Assembly (NCBI GenBank): GCA_025765595.1
Contig: JAIVFH010000053.1
Location: 124,001 to 188,000 of the forward strand
Direction of reading: 5' to 3'
Origin: Obelidium mucronatum
Lineage: Eukaryota; Chytridiomycota; Chytridiomycetes; Chytridiales; Chytriomycetaceae
Length of the DNA stretch: 64,000 nt
Shown: in pieces, positions 20,686-32,585 of the stretch
Layout: every line of letters begins with the position of its first letter
Position numbering within the stretch: position 1 is the stretch's first letter
Position numbers and translations under genes: made by a program
The notes under the pieces: generated by a model
Told to the model about the DNA's origin: nothing
The model's input: the letters and a program-made list of their open reading frames with translations, nothing else
Database searches by the model: none

Positions 20686-23619
20686 TTATTGATAGTTCAG
20701 CTTCGTCCGCCTCTTTTTATCAATCCTGTAACATGCAACACGATCCCCAACAATAAGATCATTAAACCCGTCAAACGCCATTCCACACTCGAGTCCTTTT
20801 GAAGCTTCAGGGATATCCTTTTTATGGTGTTTGAATGCCTTCAACCTTCCATCAAACACAACTTCACCACCCCTTATAACTCTCACTCTCTCGTTTTTTA
20901 ATACTTTCCCAGACATGATTCTACAACCAGCAATTCGCTCTTGTTCCTTGCTTTTTGTGTTCAACTCAAATACTTGTAAGACATCGGCTTCCCCCAAAAC
21001 TACTGTAACTTCTTCTTTGGGAAGAATATCCAACATTCGTTCTTGAAGGTCGTCCATCAGCTTATATATAATTTGATAGGAGTCGATTGGAACTTTTCGG
21101 GAGTTTGCGAGGGCAGTCACTTTTTTGTCCACCGGGACGTTGAACGCAAGAATTCGCCCGCCAGCAGCATAAGCAAGCTCGACATCACTGTCAGTCACTT
21201 GCCCCACTGCGGATGAGATTATATTGACAAAGACTTCGTGCTTTGGAAACCCGGATATTGCTCCAGCTAACGCCTCAGAAGATCCATGCACATCGCCTAC
21301 CTTTGGTTTCAGTACAAAATAGAAGCAGAGCGGAGCAGGCAAACAAATACTAACATTTCAAAACAATCGGTAGTTGTATAGCTGTTGTTGTTTCAGTCGG
21401 GATGTCTTCAGTGTCATCACTTTCGTTCCCATTTTTGGTGGTTTCCTCCAGTTCGCGAGTCTTAATCCTCAGTTCATTCATCTTCTCTATCGATTTCATG
21501 GATTCTATACGCTTTTCATTTTCAATTCTACTGGCAATAACTTCTTTTGCGTGGTTCTAAAGCGGAATGATTTAAAACAAAGACACACAAGTCAGAATAA
21601 TACCTCATTTTGAGCCTCCAAAACAAAGTCGCCAGCATTTGGCAGTTCCTTCCAGCCCGAAATCTCAACTGGTGAACTGGGCAGCGCTTCTTTGACAGGT
21701 TTCCCTTTGTCGTCGCAAAGTGTTCGGACTTTACACCAACTCGTTCCAGCCACCAAAATTTGACCGGGTTTTAGGGTTCCACGAGTGACAAGGAGTGTTG
21801 TAACATTTCCCTTTCCTTTGGCAACACGAGACTCAATGACAGACGCTTCAACCGGACCCGTGGAGTCCCCGCGAATATCTGCCATTTCACTAAGGGCTAC
21901 AATAGTTTCTTCAAGGTTGTCGAGGCCAAACCCCTTGACAGAGAGAAAAAAAATTACAAGCGTTAGCGAAACCCACCTACAACCAACCAAAAAAAAATAT
22001 TTACAGTCAATCCAGAAACTTCAACGGCGGGAACTTCCCCTCCATAATCTTCAACCAGAAGTCCGTATCGAATCAAATTTTCTTTGACTTTCGACTAAAA
22101 TAGTAATAAATATAAAATCAAGAACAAATCAAAATACTTACTGGAGTGGCACCTGGTTTGTCACACTTGTTCACAGCAACGACAATCTGCACTGGGAGTA
22201 GCAAGAGAGATGTTTAATACATGGCTTCCCTCCACGATGGATGCAAATAAAAAAAAACACATACCCCCTGCCTCTTGAGCATATTTCAAGGCTTCAATGG
22301 TTTGCGGCATAACACCATCGTCTGCCGCCACCACCAGAACAACAATATCTGTAACTCGCGCACCTCGTTCTCTCATGGCACTAAAAGCAGCATGCCCAGG
22401 AGTATCCAGAAATGTGATTTTCTTGCCGCTCGGAAGGACGACGTTAAAGGCACCAATATGTTGGGTAATACCACCGGCTTCGCCAGAGGCAACGCTAGTT
22501 TTTCGGAGAGTATCCAAGAGGGTGGTTTTTCCATGGTCAACGTGACCCATAATTGTCACCACAGGCGGGCGGAAAGGATACACGGACCAATCTTCTGGAG
22601 GCGGTCGAGGTTTGAAATTCGTTTCTACGACGGAAGCTGTTCGAATGACGGGATTCATTCCAAACTCGAGAGCAATCAAAGTGGAAATATCGGTGTTGAG
22701 GACTATGAAAAAGAATATTGCGTTGACTTAGTGGTACTAATAGACAAGAAGTATGTTCGAACCGAAATCTGGTGTAGGGTAATCAAACCCAAGCTCCTTC
22801 ATCTTGGCGGCAAGTTTTTCTGCAAAAAAGGATATCTCATGAGTCAAAATAGGACGTGAAGTACGGCATCGGTCAAAGAAAATCCATCCAGTTCAACGCG
22901 GACTCATTGTCGTTTACAAGACTCAAATAATAAATGGTTGAAAACGAACCAAAACTAACTCCGAGTAATGATCCCATATTGACAACAGAGATTCCGTCAG
23001 GAAGTAAGATATCCCTTGGCAGTTCGACGGGTTTCTTCCTTTCCCGTCTTTCTTCAAATAGTTCGTCCTTCTCTGTAGGCATAGGCTTCTTTGATTTCTT
23101 TGCTGATGACACATGATTATCCTTTGCTTCATTCTTTGGATGGTGCTTTCGCTTGTTTCGAGTTGACACAGCATCACGATCGTCTTGGTGTCCGAATTCG
23201 GCGTCGTCACCGATCAAAGGAGCTGGCGGTATTTTCGATTCCGGCTTCGATAGAATTTGCTTGACTGGTTCCGACGGCGCGGGTTTCTGCACAGCGGCAG
23301 ACGGCTGTGGCTGTGGCTGTTGCTGCGGAACAGTTTCCAGCGTGAAGTGCGGCGCGCGGCTCTGGCTCTGGCCCGCGCGCGGCCGCGGCGGCGGCGCCGG
23401 CGCATTCAGCAGGCCGCCGAGCAGATCGGCCGCGTCGCCGCCGCTGCCGTTGCGGCTGCGCGCGTGCGGGCGCGGGTGTAACGTTTGCGGCGCCGCTGCT
23501 GGCGCCTGCGCCGCTGTTTGCGGCCCGCGGCGCCGCGTCTGCGCCGCAATTGTGGCCAGCAACGAGTCCGCCGGCGACGAGAAGCGCCGCCGGCTGCAGC
23601 GCAACACAGTTGCAAACAT
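20686..23619 (-). CDS. IFM1: mitochondrial translation initiation factor IF-2
   Basis: Eight exons (22960-23619, 22763-22835, 22265-22702, 22142-22191, 22005-22094, 21604-21933, 21365-21556, 20686-21300) give 815 aa. A basic, Ser/Arg-rich N-terminus ([15 protein letters not shown]) is a plausible mitochondrial presequence. The IF2 N-terminal domain follows, then the G domain with [20 protein letters not shown] and [10 protein letters not shown], then domains II-IV including [10 protein letters not shown] and [17 protein letters not shown]. It delivers formyl-Met-tRNA to the mitochondrial ribosome. The first 400 coding bases are markedly GC-rich. It is divergent from channel 1, with 147 bp between starts. 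Confidence 0.92.
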
Positions 23620-23766
23620 GTGCGTTTATTGAAAAAGAAAGAAGGAAGAAATGAAAAAAAAAAAGAATGAAGGACCTCCACAGGCTGATTGCTTTTTGCA
23701 CAGTGAATGCTTTTTGCTCTGCTTTACACTCGTGTGGGTAAATTGTGAAAGAAGAAGATTTGCAAA

Positions 23767-26700
23767 ATGACAACGATACCACTGACAGACATATCTACGT
23801 TCATCAGCGAATATCAAGCGCAATATGATCAACTCGAGCTTCAAATGAAAAGATTACAACCTTTGGCTGTTAAGCTTACCGCCTTGCTGGATGGTATGCG
23901 CAAAGGCCTGGAACTACAGGGGACCACCAATGTCATGGTGCAAGATATTGTCGAACTCGAGCCAAAACACGAAGAACCTCAGTTCGCAAGTCAGCCATCT
24001 AAATTTTCAATATGGGGGGAAAACAAACATGATATCGCGCAGAGACTTTGGGAGATTGACTTCAATCAAACTGAAACTCACATTCCTCCTCGAAATTCAG
24101 ATGTAGACGCATTGAAACAATTTCCTCGACTTGGAGAGAGAATATCGCTGGCTATTCCGTCAGCCGCGCAAGTTCCCGCTAGAAAGCACAGATACTTGAG
24201 GAAACCGCGACCATCCATTGAGAGTCTCCAAGAAATAACTGAAGCATCTAAAAACGACTCTGTAATAGTACGCGATATTTCAAAAGATATTGAGAGTCTC
24301 CAAGAAACAACGGAAACGCCTAAAAAAGACTCTGTAATAGTACGCGATATGTCAAAAGATATCAGCAAAATAGTGGAGATCGGGCCTCAATCAAATGATA
24401 GTCTTGCAGATACTCCCGCGATGTTAGGAAGAACATCACTCGCTCCACTACATAAGCCACGATCTTCAAAGTCAGTTCAAATTGATGATGATGGATCGAA
24501 TAGATATTTGGCTCCTCCGAAACATCATGATCATAAAAATGAGAGACCCGACTGCACCAATATTGACACGAAAATTACCATCACGTCAAATACTGCTATA
24601 ACAGAAACAAAAGCACTACGGAAAATAACTAGAAGCAGTGACGTTGAGCTGGCAGTCAATAAATCTGACCCACTAAGGCTATCGACAAGTAGAAGGTGGC
24701 AATCGGTTGCTCAACGTATAACCTTATCCGTCACCAGTCCAAAGTATCAAAAAGAATCACTATCCATGTTAAAGAGAAAATCCACTGATGTCGGACATGC
24801 CGAATTTCCGGCCGACTGCTCCTTCTACGAAAACGGGATTAATTCAATGTCTGCGTTCTACGTCATGGCTCAATTCGTCATTTCAAGTAAGTCCCTCCCT
24901 GGTATCGATGCTGGATAAAAATCTCTAATTGAATACGAATTGTAGTTGTCTATACAACAGAGTTGTGGTATATTCCTCTCGAAATAGGATTTGGCCTTGA
25001 AGTACCGGTTGCATATAGTTGTGTTGTGTTATTCTTTCATACAGCGGACTGTGGACTTGAATTCATGACAAAGAGACCCTCATTTGCCGAGAAAAACAAA
25101 GGATGCAAACTATCGGATTGGCAGAAGTACTACCTCACACACGAATTTGCCATAGATTTTATCACGACGATTCCATTTGAGCTCATTCCAATCGAGCACA
25201 GAGCATATCTATGGGCAATCAAGTATCTACGATTGTACAAACTACCACGAATTCTATCAACTTCGCCTGTATATAAAGAAGAACTAAAAAGGATTCAAAA
25301 AGCTTTTGGAATTGGACAAGGCGTTATTCTGATTTTGCCCCTATCACTTGTATTCTGTTACTTCCTGCATTTCCAAGCTTGTGCCATCTTTCTTGGGGGA
25401 AGGCTGGCAAATTTTACCAACAACGACATTGAAATTTACAGAGATTTATCATTGTCAAGACAATACACTTGGTCTTTATTTGCAGTAAGGGATAATACTG
25501 ATTCGTTTTGGTATTCTCACTCTAAATCCACACTTCAAGGCTGTTGGAAACGTTTTTCAGGTTGGATACAGACCAGTTAATATATATGAGCAATGGTTGG
25601 TTGTTACCTTCATCATCATTGGAGCTGCAATGGTTTGTTATCCTTAGAAATCCACAAATCGATTTCTAAATTTAAAAAACAGTATGCTTCCGTTATTGCT
25701 GCGATTTCTTCACTAGCAGTCAGTTTTGATGCCTCGGGAAGCCTCTATCGACAGAAAATTGATGAATTACAGGAATACATGAATTGGAAAGGACTGGAAG
25801 ACACAACTCGGCAAAAAATATTAAAATACTATGATTTAAAATACAGAGGAAAGTACTTTGAAGAGGTAAAGTCGATGCAATATTAATAACTTAGCCATGC
25901 AAAAACCGGTCTAAAAACTACAAAAGGGCACACTTTTGAATGACATGAATGATTCCCTAAGAATGGAAATTGCTGCCCATAACTGCAGAGATTTGATTTC
26001 AAAGGTGTCTTTCTTGCGTCGAGAACAAAACGATGGACGGGATGAACTGTTTCTGGGAAAGATTGCCACTGCTTTGGTTCCGTGCTATTTTGTCGTTGGT
26101 GATATTCTATTTACGCAAGGACAGCCAGGATCAGAGATGGTACAAGTTTTCGTCTATTTGGCGCGGGGTTTCTTTTTTTTTTGAAGGAGGCTAAAGGGCT
26201 GTTTTTCTGTAGTTCTTCATCCAACAGGGTACCGTCAATGTGTTAGTTCAAGGAAAACACGTTGCAACATTAAGTGAAGGACTTTTCTTTGGAGGTTTGT
26301 TCTTCAATAGTTCAAACCAAAACTGAGAAAGGCAAAAAAAAACATATAGAGATTGCGTTGATCGCAAACATCCCCAGAACAGCAACAATCCAAGCTGCAT
26401 CTTCATGCATGCTTTATCGTTTGACTCGAGCCGCTTTCACATCAATTCTCGAAGAATTCGAAGACGTCAAGCGAACAGTCGATGTCATTTATCGCCAAAG
26501 AATGGAAAAAATACGAATAGAGTTGGAAGCCAAAAAGCTGGACATTGCCAAAGACCTGGCATCCAAAGTCACTTTCTTGAATCGATGCGAAAACGATGGA
26601 CGCGATGATCTATTTTTTAAAATGATTGCAGACTCTTTGGAACCCGTTTTTCTTGTTCCTGGAGATGTGGTGTTCCAGTATGGGGAGCTGGGCAATGAAA

Positions 26701-27125
26701 TGGTGAAGTTGATTGTTGTTCTTTTCTATAGTTCTTATTATTTTATTATCCTTCAGTATTTTGTCAAAAGTGGTACAGTAGATATTATAGTTGAGGATAG
26801 GGTCGTCTCGTCTCTCAAAAATGGATCGTTTTTCGGTGGTAAGAATGTTGTCTGCACGCAACAAAAGCATAAGTGAATTAATATCGGTTGCAATAACGCA
26901 ACAGAAGTTGCATTGATTGCAAATATTCCAAGAACTGCTAGTGCTCATGCCATGACAACCTGCCATCTCTATAAACTGACTCGAGAGGCCTTCCTGCAAA
27001 TTTTGAACGAATTCAAAGACGTTAGGGAAAGAATTGATGTCATTTACAATGAGAGAATGCAAAAAGTTAAAAGAGAGACAATTGTGAGACTTGAAAGTGT
27101 CGATGTTGTTGGTGGGGACTCATAG
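23767..27125 (+). CDS. HCN-like cation channel with two cNBDs, paralogue 1
   Basis: Nine exons (23767-24886, 24946-25484, 25540-25632, 25683-25865, 25927-26139, 26213-26294, 26350-26702, 26757-26838, 26905-27125) give 961 aa. A long disordered N-terminus begins with a coiled-coil-like YQAQYDQLELQMK. S1-S6 follow (about residues 360-590), with S4 KYLRLYKLPR poor in arginine. The pore reads AVGNVFQVGYRPVN in place of the usual GYG filter. An HCN-type C-linker (KIDELQEYMNWKGLEDTTRQ) leads to two cyclic-nucleotide-binding domains in series, each with FFGE followed by LIANIPRTA, keeping the phosphate-binding Arg. Likely a cAMP/cGMP-gated plasma-membrane channel; ion selectivity cannot be predicted. 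Confidence 0.85.
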
Positions 27126-27223
27126 TCTATAGAAAAAATGACATGTTATTACCGGGAATATATAACCATTTGAACTCTTCTTCCGCTAGTGAGTAAATCC
27201 CGCAGTAAATCTCATTTCGAAAC

Positions 27224-30200
27224 ATGGGGTCCGTGACGATTTCCTTGGAGGATTTTGCCAACGTTATCAGCGACTACCAAACCCAATATGACCTCCTGGA
27301 ACTTCAAATGAAGCAGTTCAGGCCCTTGGCCCTGAAAGTAGCGGCTCTTTTGATTGGTGCCACCAATCACTTTGAAAAGACGAATGTCGAAGCCATTGAT
27401 CACCCAGAAATCAAAGGAGAGGAATCGCCTCCTCCAGAAAGCAAAGGGACTCTTACTCCTCGTTTCAGAAGATCTCCAAAACCACCTAAATGGAACAGAA
27501 AATTGGAGGCTTCACAGGCCAAGAAGTTGTGGGCAATTGATTTTCATCAAGCTGTGGGGGTGGCACTGTCAGATCCAGAAATGCTCCCTTCACAGCCTCT
27601 AGATCCGGACGCGTTAAACCATCTTCCAGCGCCTGGCGAAAGAATGACCCTTTTAGTCCCAAACGCTCCGCCAAGCGGGTCTCCAACGCCTCGCTATCCG
27701 CAGAATTTCAAAAAACCGCGTCCCTCAATTGACAGCATTCCAGAATTACCTGAGAAGATGCAACTTTCTGACCGAAAAAAAAGCTTGCACCACCTTCCAA
27801 AAGAGATTGTTATTGTGGATGAGGTTGGACAAGTACAATCAGTTGAGAGTCTTGTCGAGAAAAGTAGCAGTCCAACCAACCAAAACACGTTAAACAAAAA
27901 TCAATCTTCAAAATCGGTTGAAATCGATGATAAATACGAGTCTTCTCACTCAATGGCTCCTCCACTGCCACCTATTCCAATCGAGCATACGCGAAATACT
28001 GAAAAATCAGAAACGACGAAAATTACAATAACACCGTTCGCAAGCTCTTCAATAGCTTCTCATGTTGCGAAAGGTGAAAGCGAATTTGAATTGGCAATTA
28101 AACCAGAGAGAACGTCTCTTCCCGAAAGCAAAAGAGAGTCAGTGGTACAGAGACTTAAAGCATCCGCAACCACACCACAATATCATCCCAAAGGATCCCT
28201 AGCATCAATTGCAGCATCCCATAAAACTGTAAATGATTCTATTCATGAGTCAATTAGCTTCATTCGATCAATTTGTCGTAATGGAATTCATCCGCTATCA
28301 CCATTTTATTTGCTACCTCAAGTATTCACGTCAGGTAAAAAAAAAAATTCTTCCCTCACAGTCCTTTCGAGATTAAATCTGTTGTTATTCAACCAGTGAT
28401 TTACGCGACGGAGCTTTGGCTTATTCCCTTCAGTATTGGGTTCGAACTTGACTTGCCAATAGGCTACAGCGCCATTACATCTATAACTCATTTCATCGAT
28501 TGCGGCCTGGAGTTACTGGCAGCAAGGCCAGTAGCATCAGCCAAACTAAATGAAACAACTCTTTTGAGTGACTGGCAGCGGCACTATTTAACGCACGGAT
28601 TCGCATTCGATTTGATTACATCAATTCCCTTTGAACTCTTTCCTGTTGAACACCATACATACCTCTGGGTCATCAAGTTTCTGCGACTCCACAAACTCTT
28701 TCAAATATTAGCCACGTCTCCAATTTACAAGGGAAATATACGAAGAGTACAGAAGGCGCTTCGAATTGGCCAAGCAGTTCTCTTGATTTTACCATTGACC
28801 CTCGTGTTTTGCTATTTCTTGCACTTTCAAGCATGTGCTTTGTTTCTAATGGGCCGGTTGGCCGGATTTTCAAATCCAGATATTGTTTTTCATAAAGATT
28901 CGGATGTTTCTACTCAATATACGTGGGCCTTGTTTGCGGTTAGAGAGTGCACGATGGAAAAACTTTGCGTTGTTCTTTAAAATCTTACCAAAACCAAAAA
29001 CCAAAAAAATATTTAGGCTGTAGGAAACGTTTTTCAAGTTGGTTATAGGCCGATAAACATGCTTGAGCAATGGGGTGTCCTATCTTTCATTATTATTGGA
29101 GCAGGAATGGCATGTATTTTCTATTTATCCCCATGTGATCAAGAAAACTGAAATATGAATCAAAATAATAATATAGTATGCATCCGTTATTGCTGCCATA
29201 TCGTCACTCGCTGTCTCATTCGATGCCTCCGGAAGTCTCTACCGCCAAAAAATTGATGAGTTGCAAGAATACATGCATTGGAAAGGACTCGAAGATACTA
29301 CACGGCAAAAAATACTTAAATACTATGATCTAAAGTACAGAGGAAAGTACTTTGAAGAGGTGAGTCTTGGGAAAAAGTTAAAAAAAAAAAAGAAAGAACA
29401 TGTTCTGAAACCGCAAAAATTCTATCGAACAAGGGCACTCTTCTGAATGACATGAACGAGTCTCTGCGCATGGAAATTTCCGCGCATAATTGCAGGGACT
29501 TGATTTCAAAAGTATCTTTTCTGCGTCGAAAGCAAAATGACGGAAGAGATGAACTGTTTCTGGGGAAAATCGCCACTGCCTTGATTCCCTGTTATTTCGT
29601 CAAGGGTGACATTCTTTTCACTCAAGGACAACCGGGATCTGAAATGGTTTTGTTTGAAACCCCATGTTGTTGTTTCCCACTAACAAAAACAAACGCTACA
29701 GTTCTTTATTCAACGGGGAAGTGTTCACGTTCTCGTGCAAGGAAAGCATGTCGCAACTTTAACAGAAGGATTGTTCTTTGGAGGTTGGACTGCTTATCAC
29801 TTTTTTATTTTTTTAAACAAGAAAGTTCACAATTGACGACCACAGAAATCGCGTTGATTGCAAACATTCCAAGAACCGCTACAATTCAAGCGGCATCTTC
29901 ATGCATGCTATATCGGTTAACCCGGACAGCCTTCACATCCATCCTCGAAGAATTTGAAGATGTAAAACGAACAGTTGACGTCATATATCGGCAAAGAATG
30001 GAAAAAATCAGAATCGAGCTGGAAGCCAAGAAACTGGACGTTGCCCGAGATTTAGCATCCAAAGTCAGCTTCTTGAACCGTTGCGAGAACGACGGAAAAG
30101 ACGAGCACTTTTTCAGAATGATTGCAAATTCATTGGAACCGGTCTTTCTCGTGGCTGGAGATGTAATATTCCAATATGGGGAAACAGGAAACGAAATGGT

Positions 30201-30692
30201 TGGTTTCTTTTTTTTTTCTATTTCTTTTGGTATTTTTTCACTTCATCATCAATTAATTGGATTATTGCATTCACTTTTCTTATTTTACAGTATTTTGTCA
30301 AGAATGGAACCGTTGATATTCTTGTCGAGGGTCGAGTAGTGACATCTCTCAAAAACGGCTCATTTTTCGGTGGTAAGGAGAGAACAAACTGAAATCCCTA
30401 GTGGAAGTCATAATCACACCTACAATCGTGATTTCTCTTTGCAGAACTAGCGTTGATCGCCAATATTCCGCGAACTGCAAGTGCACATGCGGTGACTACA
30501 TGCCATCTTTACAAATTGACCAGAGATGCATTTATGCAAATCGTTACGGAGTTCAAGGATGTTCGCGAACGAATTGATGTTATTTACAACGAGCGCATGC
30601 TCAAAGTGAAAAGGGAAACGATCACGCGTCTGGAAAGTATGGATAGACTCAGCCGGTCTTCATCGACCAGTTCCAAATCAAGTAGGATGTGA
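27224..30692 (+). CDS. HCN-like cation channel with two cNBDs, paralogue 2
   Basis: Nine exons (27224-28334, 28397-28938, 29017-29109, 29177-29359, 29434-29646, 29702-29783, 29846-30198, 30291-30372, 30445-30692) give 968 aa. Exons 3-8 have exactly the same lengths as in paralogue 1 (93, 183, 213, 82, 353, 82 nt), so this is a tandem duplicate starting 98 bp after it. The pore is again VGNVFQVGYRPIN and both cNBDs keep FFGE and the Arg. The intron 29110-29176 begins GCATGT: a GC-AG intron, since the GT alternative breaks frame. The N-terminal disordered region (residues 60-340) has diverged most. Confidence 0.85.
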
Positions 30693-30903
30693 ATAGACAG
30701 CCCAGCGGCATATTAAGGTTGCCAGATATAGATTAATGAATCAAGCCAAATAATGCTTTTTTTTTTTCGTCATGAAGTCATGAAAAAATGAATCAAACCA
30801 AATAATAATATGCTCCTTTTTATTTATGAAAAAGAATCTATAGGATATAATATACAAAGCAAAAGAAGAAACAACAACCCCAAAACTTGATCACTCAGTC
30901 TTT

Positions 30904-31302
30904 TCACTTGGACGATTGGTATTTAGTGACCGCTTTGGTTCCTTCAGAGACAGCGTGCTTGGCAAGCTCTCCTGGCAAGATCAACCGCACTGAGGTCTGA
31001 ATCTCACGAGACGAGATGGTCGACCTCTTGTTGTAGGCAGCGAGCTTGGAAGCTTCAGACGCGATCCGTTCAAAAATGTCGTTGACAAACGAGTTCATGA
31101 TGCTCATGGCCTTGTTGGAGATACCAGTCTCTGGGTGCACCTGCTTCAAGACTTTGTAGATGTAGGACGAGTAGGATTCGGTTCTCTTCTTGTTCTTCTT
31201 CTTGTTGACGCCGTCCTTGGTCTTTTTGGCGGCAGTCTTTGCTGGGGCCTTTCCGGCTGGCTTCTTCTCGGCTGGGGCCTTTCCTCCTTCCTTTGGTGGC
31301 AT
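30904..31302 (-). CDS. histone H2B
   Basis: Intronless, 132 aa, starting [18 protein letters not shown]. After the Lys/Ala-rich tail comes the histone fold with [20 protein letters not shown] and [18 protein letters not shown], then the αC end [20 protein letters not shown]. The C-terminal Lys ubiquitinated in other eukaryotes is present in VTKYQ. Canonical, and divergent from H2A. Confidence 0.97.
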   Translation of the reverse strand: MPPKEGGKAPAEKKPAGKAPAKTAAKKTKDGVNKKKNKKRTESYSSYIYKVLKQVHPETGISNKAMSIMNSFVNDIFERIASEASKLAAYNKRSTISSREIQTSVRLILPGELAKHAVSEGTKAVTKYQSSK

Positions 31303-31545
31303 ATTTGTTGTTGGTTGCTGGAAATAGTTTGTGTGTTGTTGTTGTGTTTGCTGACGCCTTTTGTACTTTTCTTCCCGCTTGAAAATTTTCACAGAAAAGT
31401 GAAAAAATTGTTGCAATTTTTCTAGCTCGCAATCTGATTGGTCCTCCAAAACAGTGAAAATTTTCACTAAACAACAACAGTGAAAAAAAGGTATAAGAGC
31501 CAGGGAATCTGTCTGTGCAGGTCCACAAACTCAAATCAAACAAAC
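31303..31545. promoter_or_regulatory. bidirectional H2B/H2A promoter
   Basis: This 243-bp divergent promoter has a perfect palindrome GTGAAAATTTTCAC near 31465-31478, a half copy GAAAATTTTCAC near 31381-31392, and additional GTGAAAAAA repeats. A CCAAT box on the reverse strand and TATAAG near 31491 precede H2A. The repeated GTGAAAA element is a candidate S-phase histone regulatory site. Confidence 0.6.
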
Positions 31546-31941
31546 ATGGCTGGTGGTAAAGGAAAGAGCTCAGGAAAAGCCAAGGCTGGTGCCAAATCGC
31601 GTTCATCCCGTGCTGGACTCCAGTTCCCAGTGGGTCGTATCCACCGTCTCCTGCGTAAGGGAAACTACGCCCAGCGTGTCGGAGCTGGAGCACCAGTGTA
31701 CTTGGCTGCTGTTCTTGAATACCTCGGTGCTGAAATCCTCGAATTGGCGGGAAATGCCGCCCGTGACAACAAAAAGACTCGTATCATTCCACGACACTTG
31801 CAGCTCGCCATCCGAAACGATGAAGAGTTGAACAAGCTGCTGGGCACAGTAACTATCGCCCAGGGAGGAGTGTTGCCAAACATTCAGCCATCCCTTTTGC
31901 CAAAGAAGGAAGAACTCGAGTCCGGTGGAAAGTCTGGATAA
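31546..31941 (+). CDS. histone H2A
   Basis: Intronless, 131 aa, starting [18 protein letters not shown]. It contains [20 protein letters not shown], the acidic-patch helix [20 protein letters not shown] and the docking region [14 protein letters not shown]. The tail ends ESGGKSG without an SQEY/SQEL motif, so this copy is not of the H2A.X type usual in fungi. I see no replication-histone stem-loop downstream of the stop; mRNA is probably polyadenylated. Confidence 0.96.
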   Translation: MAGGKGKSSGKAKAGAKSRSSRAGLQFPVGRIHRLLRKGNYAQRVGAGAPVYLAAVLEYLGAEILELAGNAARDNKKTRIIPRHLQLAIRNDEELNKLLGTVTIAQGGVLPNIQPSLLPKKEELESGGKSG

Positions 31942-32165
31942 ACCATCTTGAGCATGCTCCCATAGAATTATAGCTGTTGTATATTCTTTTATTTAGTTCA
32001 AATAAAGAAGAAGTCGTTCTTCGCGCATATCGTTTTGTTTTTTCACATCTTGACTGTCTATACAAAAGGTAAACAGGCGTTTCCTTTGAGTTCTGATTGA
32101 AGTTTGATCACATGTAGCAAATAAAGCTATATACAATGGATTTGAATGAAACCAGGGTTATCCTG

Positions 32166-32528
32166 TTACAGCTTGTGCTCATCCAAGAGATCTTTGATGC
32201 AAGTCGTGATGATCCGGAACCGCTCGCCCCCAAGCTTTACTCCTCCATACCACCTTGTCACAACTACCACAATGTCCATCAGATTTCTTTTCTCCAACAG
32301 TGTCAGCAACCGTTCACCGGCACCTCCTTCGCCGTCGTCGTCTTTCCCTCCTTCGCCATTCTTTAATCTATATGCCAGGATCTGATGAGTTGCCGACTTC
32401 ATCTTCTTATTTTCGGCTTTAATGTTTGAAAGAACAATGCTGAGTTCATTTGCATCCTGAATTCTTGCAAAGTGTCCTTGGAATCTTGAACGCTGGGACA
32501 CAACAATTGGCCCACTTCGAATGAACAT
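32166..32528 (-). CDS. IMPACT/YigZ (UPF0029) domain protein, short paralogue
   Basis: 120 aa from the ATG at 32526-32528. It consists only of the UPF0029 domain: SRFQGHFARI, ATHQILAYRL, DDDGEGGAGERLLTLLEK and VTRWYGGVKLGGERF. The RWD domain found in the neighbouring full-length gene is missing, so it is either a domain-only paralogue or a 5'-truncated duplicate. It lies 57 bp beyond the 3' end of the full-length gene on the same strand. Confidence 0.75.
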   Translation of the reverse strand: MFIRSGPIVVSQRSRFQGHFARIQDANELSIVLSNIKAENKKMKSATHQILAYRLKNGEGGKDDDGEGGAGERLLTLLEKRNLMDIVVVVTRWYGGVKLGGERFRIITTCIKDLLDEHKL

Positions 32529-32585
32529 AATCAAAAATCTCTGAAGTCATTGGTTATGTAATAAATAAAATACATATAAATATAT

